Shown: piece after piece, positions 6,527 through 6,574 of the stretch
How positions within the stretch are numbered: the stretch's first letter is position 1
How the letters are laid out: every line of letters begins with the position of its first letter
DNA from: Deltaproteobacteria bacterium
GTDB lineage: Bacteria; Myxococcota_A; UBA796; UBA9615
Reading direction: 5' to 3'
Length of the DNA: 6,574 bases
NCBI GenBank assembly: GCA_029261955.1
Contig: JAJDAI010000310.1
Span: forward strand, 1 to 6,574
Program-made: the position numbers and the translations under genes
Notes under the pieces: model-generated
Seen by the model: the letters and a program-made list of their open reading frames with translations, nothing else
The model's database searches: none
What the model was told of the DNA's origin: nothing

Positions 6527-6574
6527 GTGACCCCCCCGGACCTCAGCTCTGCCCGCGTCTTCCTGACCGGCGCC
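6527..6574 (+). CDS. N-terminal start of a probable NAD(P)-binding epimerase/dehydrogenase (3' partial)
   Basis: Only 16 codons are in the window, reading MTPPDLSSARVFLTGA with GTG as start. The segment RVFLTGA is the first beta strand and the beginning of the glycine-rich dinucleotide loop seen in extended short-chain dehydrogenases such as NAD-dependent sugar epimerases, and also in classical short-chain reductases. GTG 6527 is the only ATG, GTG or TTG codon in this frame after the stop at 6479-6481, so the start is well constrained if the gene is real. No Shine-Dalgarno motif precedes it, which fits a leaderless or weakly initiated message. It is divergent from the GGDEF-EAL gene and probably unrelated to the signalling locus. 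Another Rossmann-type enzyme is possible, since the diagnostic glycines lie outside the window. Confidence 0.55.
   Translation, partial: MTPPDLSSARVFLTGA

Noticed and set aside
6531..6537. Run of seven C in codons 2-4 of the right-edge gene, possible slippage site
   Set aside because: Another seven-C run occurs inside cheB (2277-2283), so such runs are ordinary here and there is no sign of phase variation.

Overview
The window comes from a very GC-rich bacterium. Third codon positions in every recognised gene are almost all G or C, and non-ATG starts (TTG, GTG) are used. The content is a chemosensory (Che-type) signalling locus joined to a cyclic-di-GMP gene. Its style, with CheA-receiver hybrids and many stand-alone receiver and kinase proteins, recalls Myxococcota and related former Deltaproteobacteria. 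That placement is inference; no marker gene is present.

Layout: positions 3-1772 (+) hold the 3' part of a CheA-family histidine kinase fused to a C-terminal receiver, whose N-terminus lies outside the window. Ten bases later, 1783-2808 (+) encodes a full CheB methylesterase with receiver and catalytic domains. After 33 more bases, 2842-3933 (+) encodes a soluble receiver-histidine kinase hybrid. These three genes are co-directional, each of the last two has a Shine-Dalgarno motif, and they look like one operon. Convergent to them, with 8 bases between the stop codons and a hairpin over the junction, 3942-6191 (-) encodes a receiver-PAS-GGDEF-EAL protein with both catalytic domains apparently intact. 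Positions 6192-6526 hold no complete gene: a possible promoter for the GGDEF-EAL gene, and a short coding-like tail with no start codon (6362-6481) that may be a gene remnant. At the right edge, 6527-6574 (+) is the first 16 codons of what looks like an NAD(P)-binding dehydrogenase or epimerase.

How it may work: in established Che and Wsp-type pathways, a CheA kinase phosphorylates receiver domains, CheB demethylates the chemoreceptor as feedback, and a receiver-GGDEF protein makes c-di-GMP. The order CheA-receiver, CheB, then receiver-containing outputs resembles wspE-wspF-wspR. Here, however, the expected output slot is taken by a receiver-kinase, and the c-di-GMP enzyme is convergent and also carries an EAL domain. 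All four proteins carry a receiver with its phospho-acceptor aspartate, so the kinase may feed several competing targets. Receptor, CheW and CheR genes are not visible and would be expected to the left.
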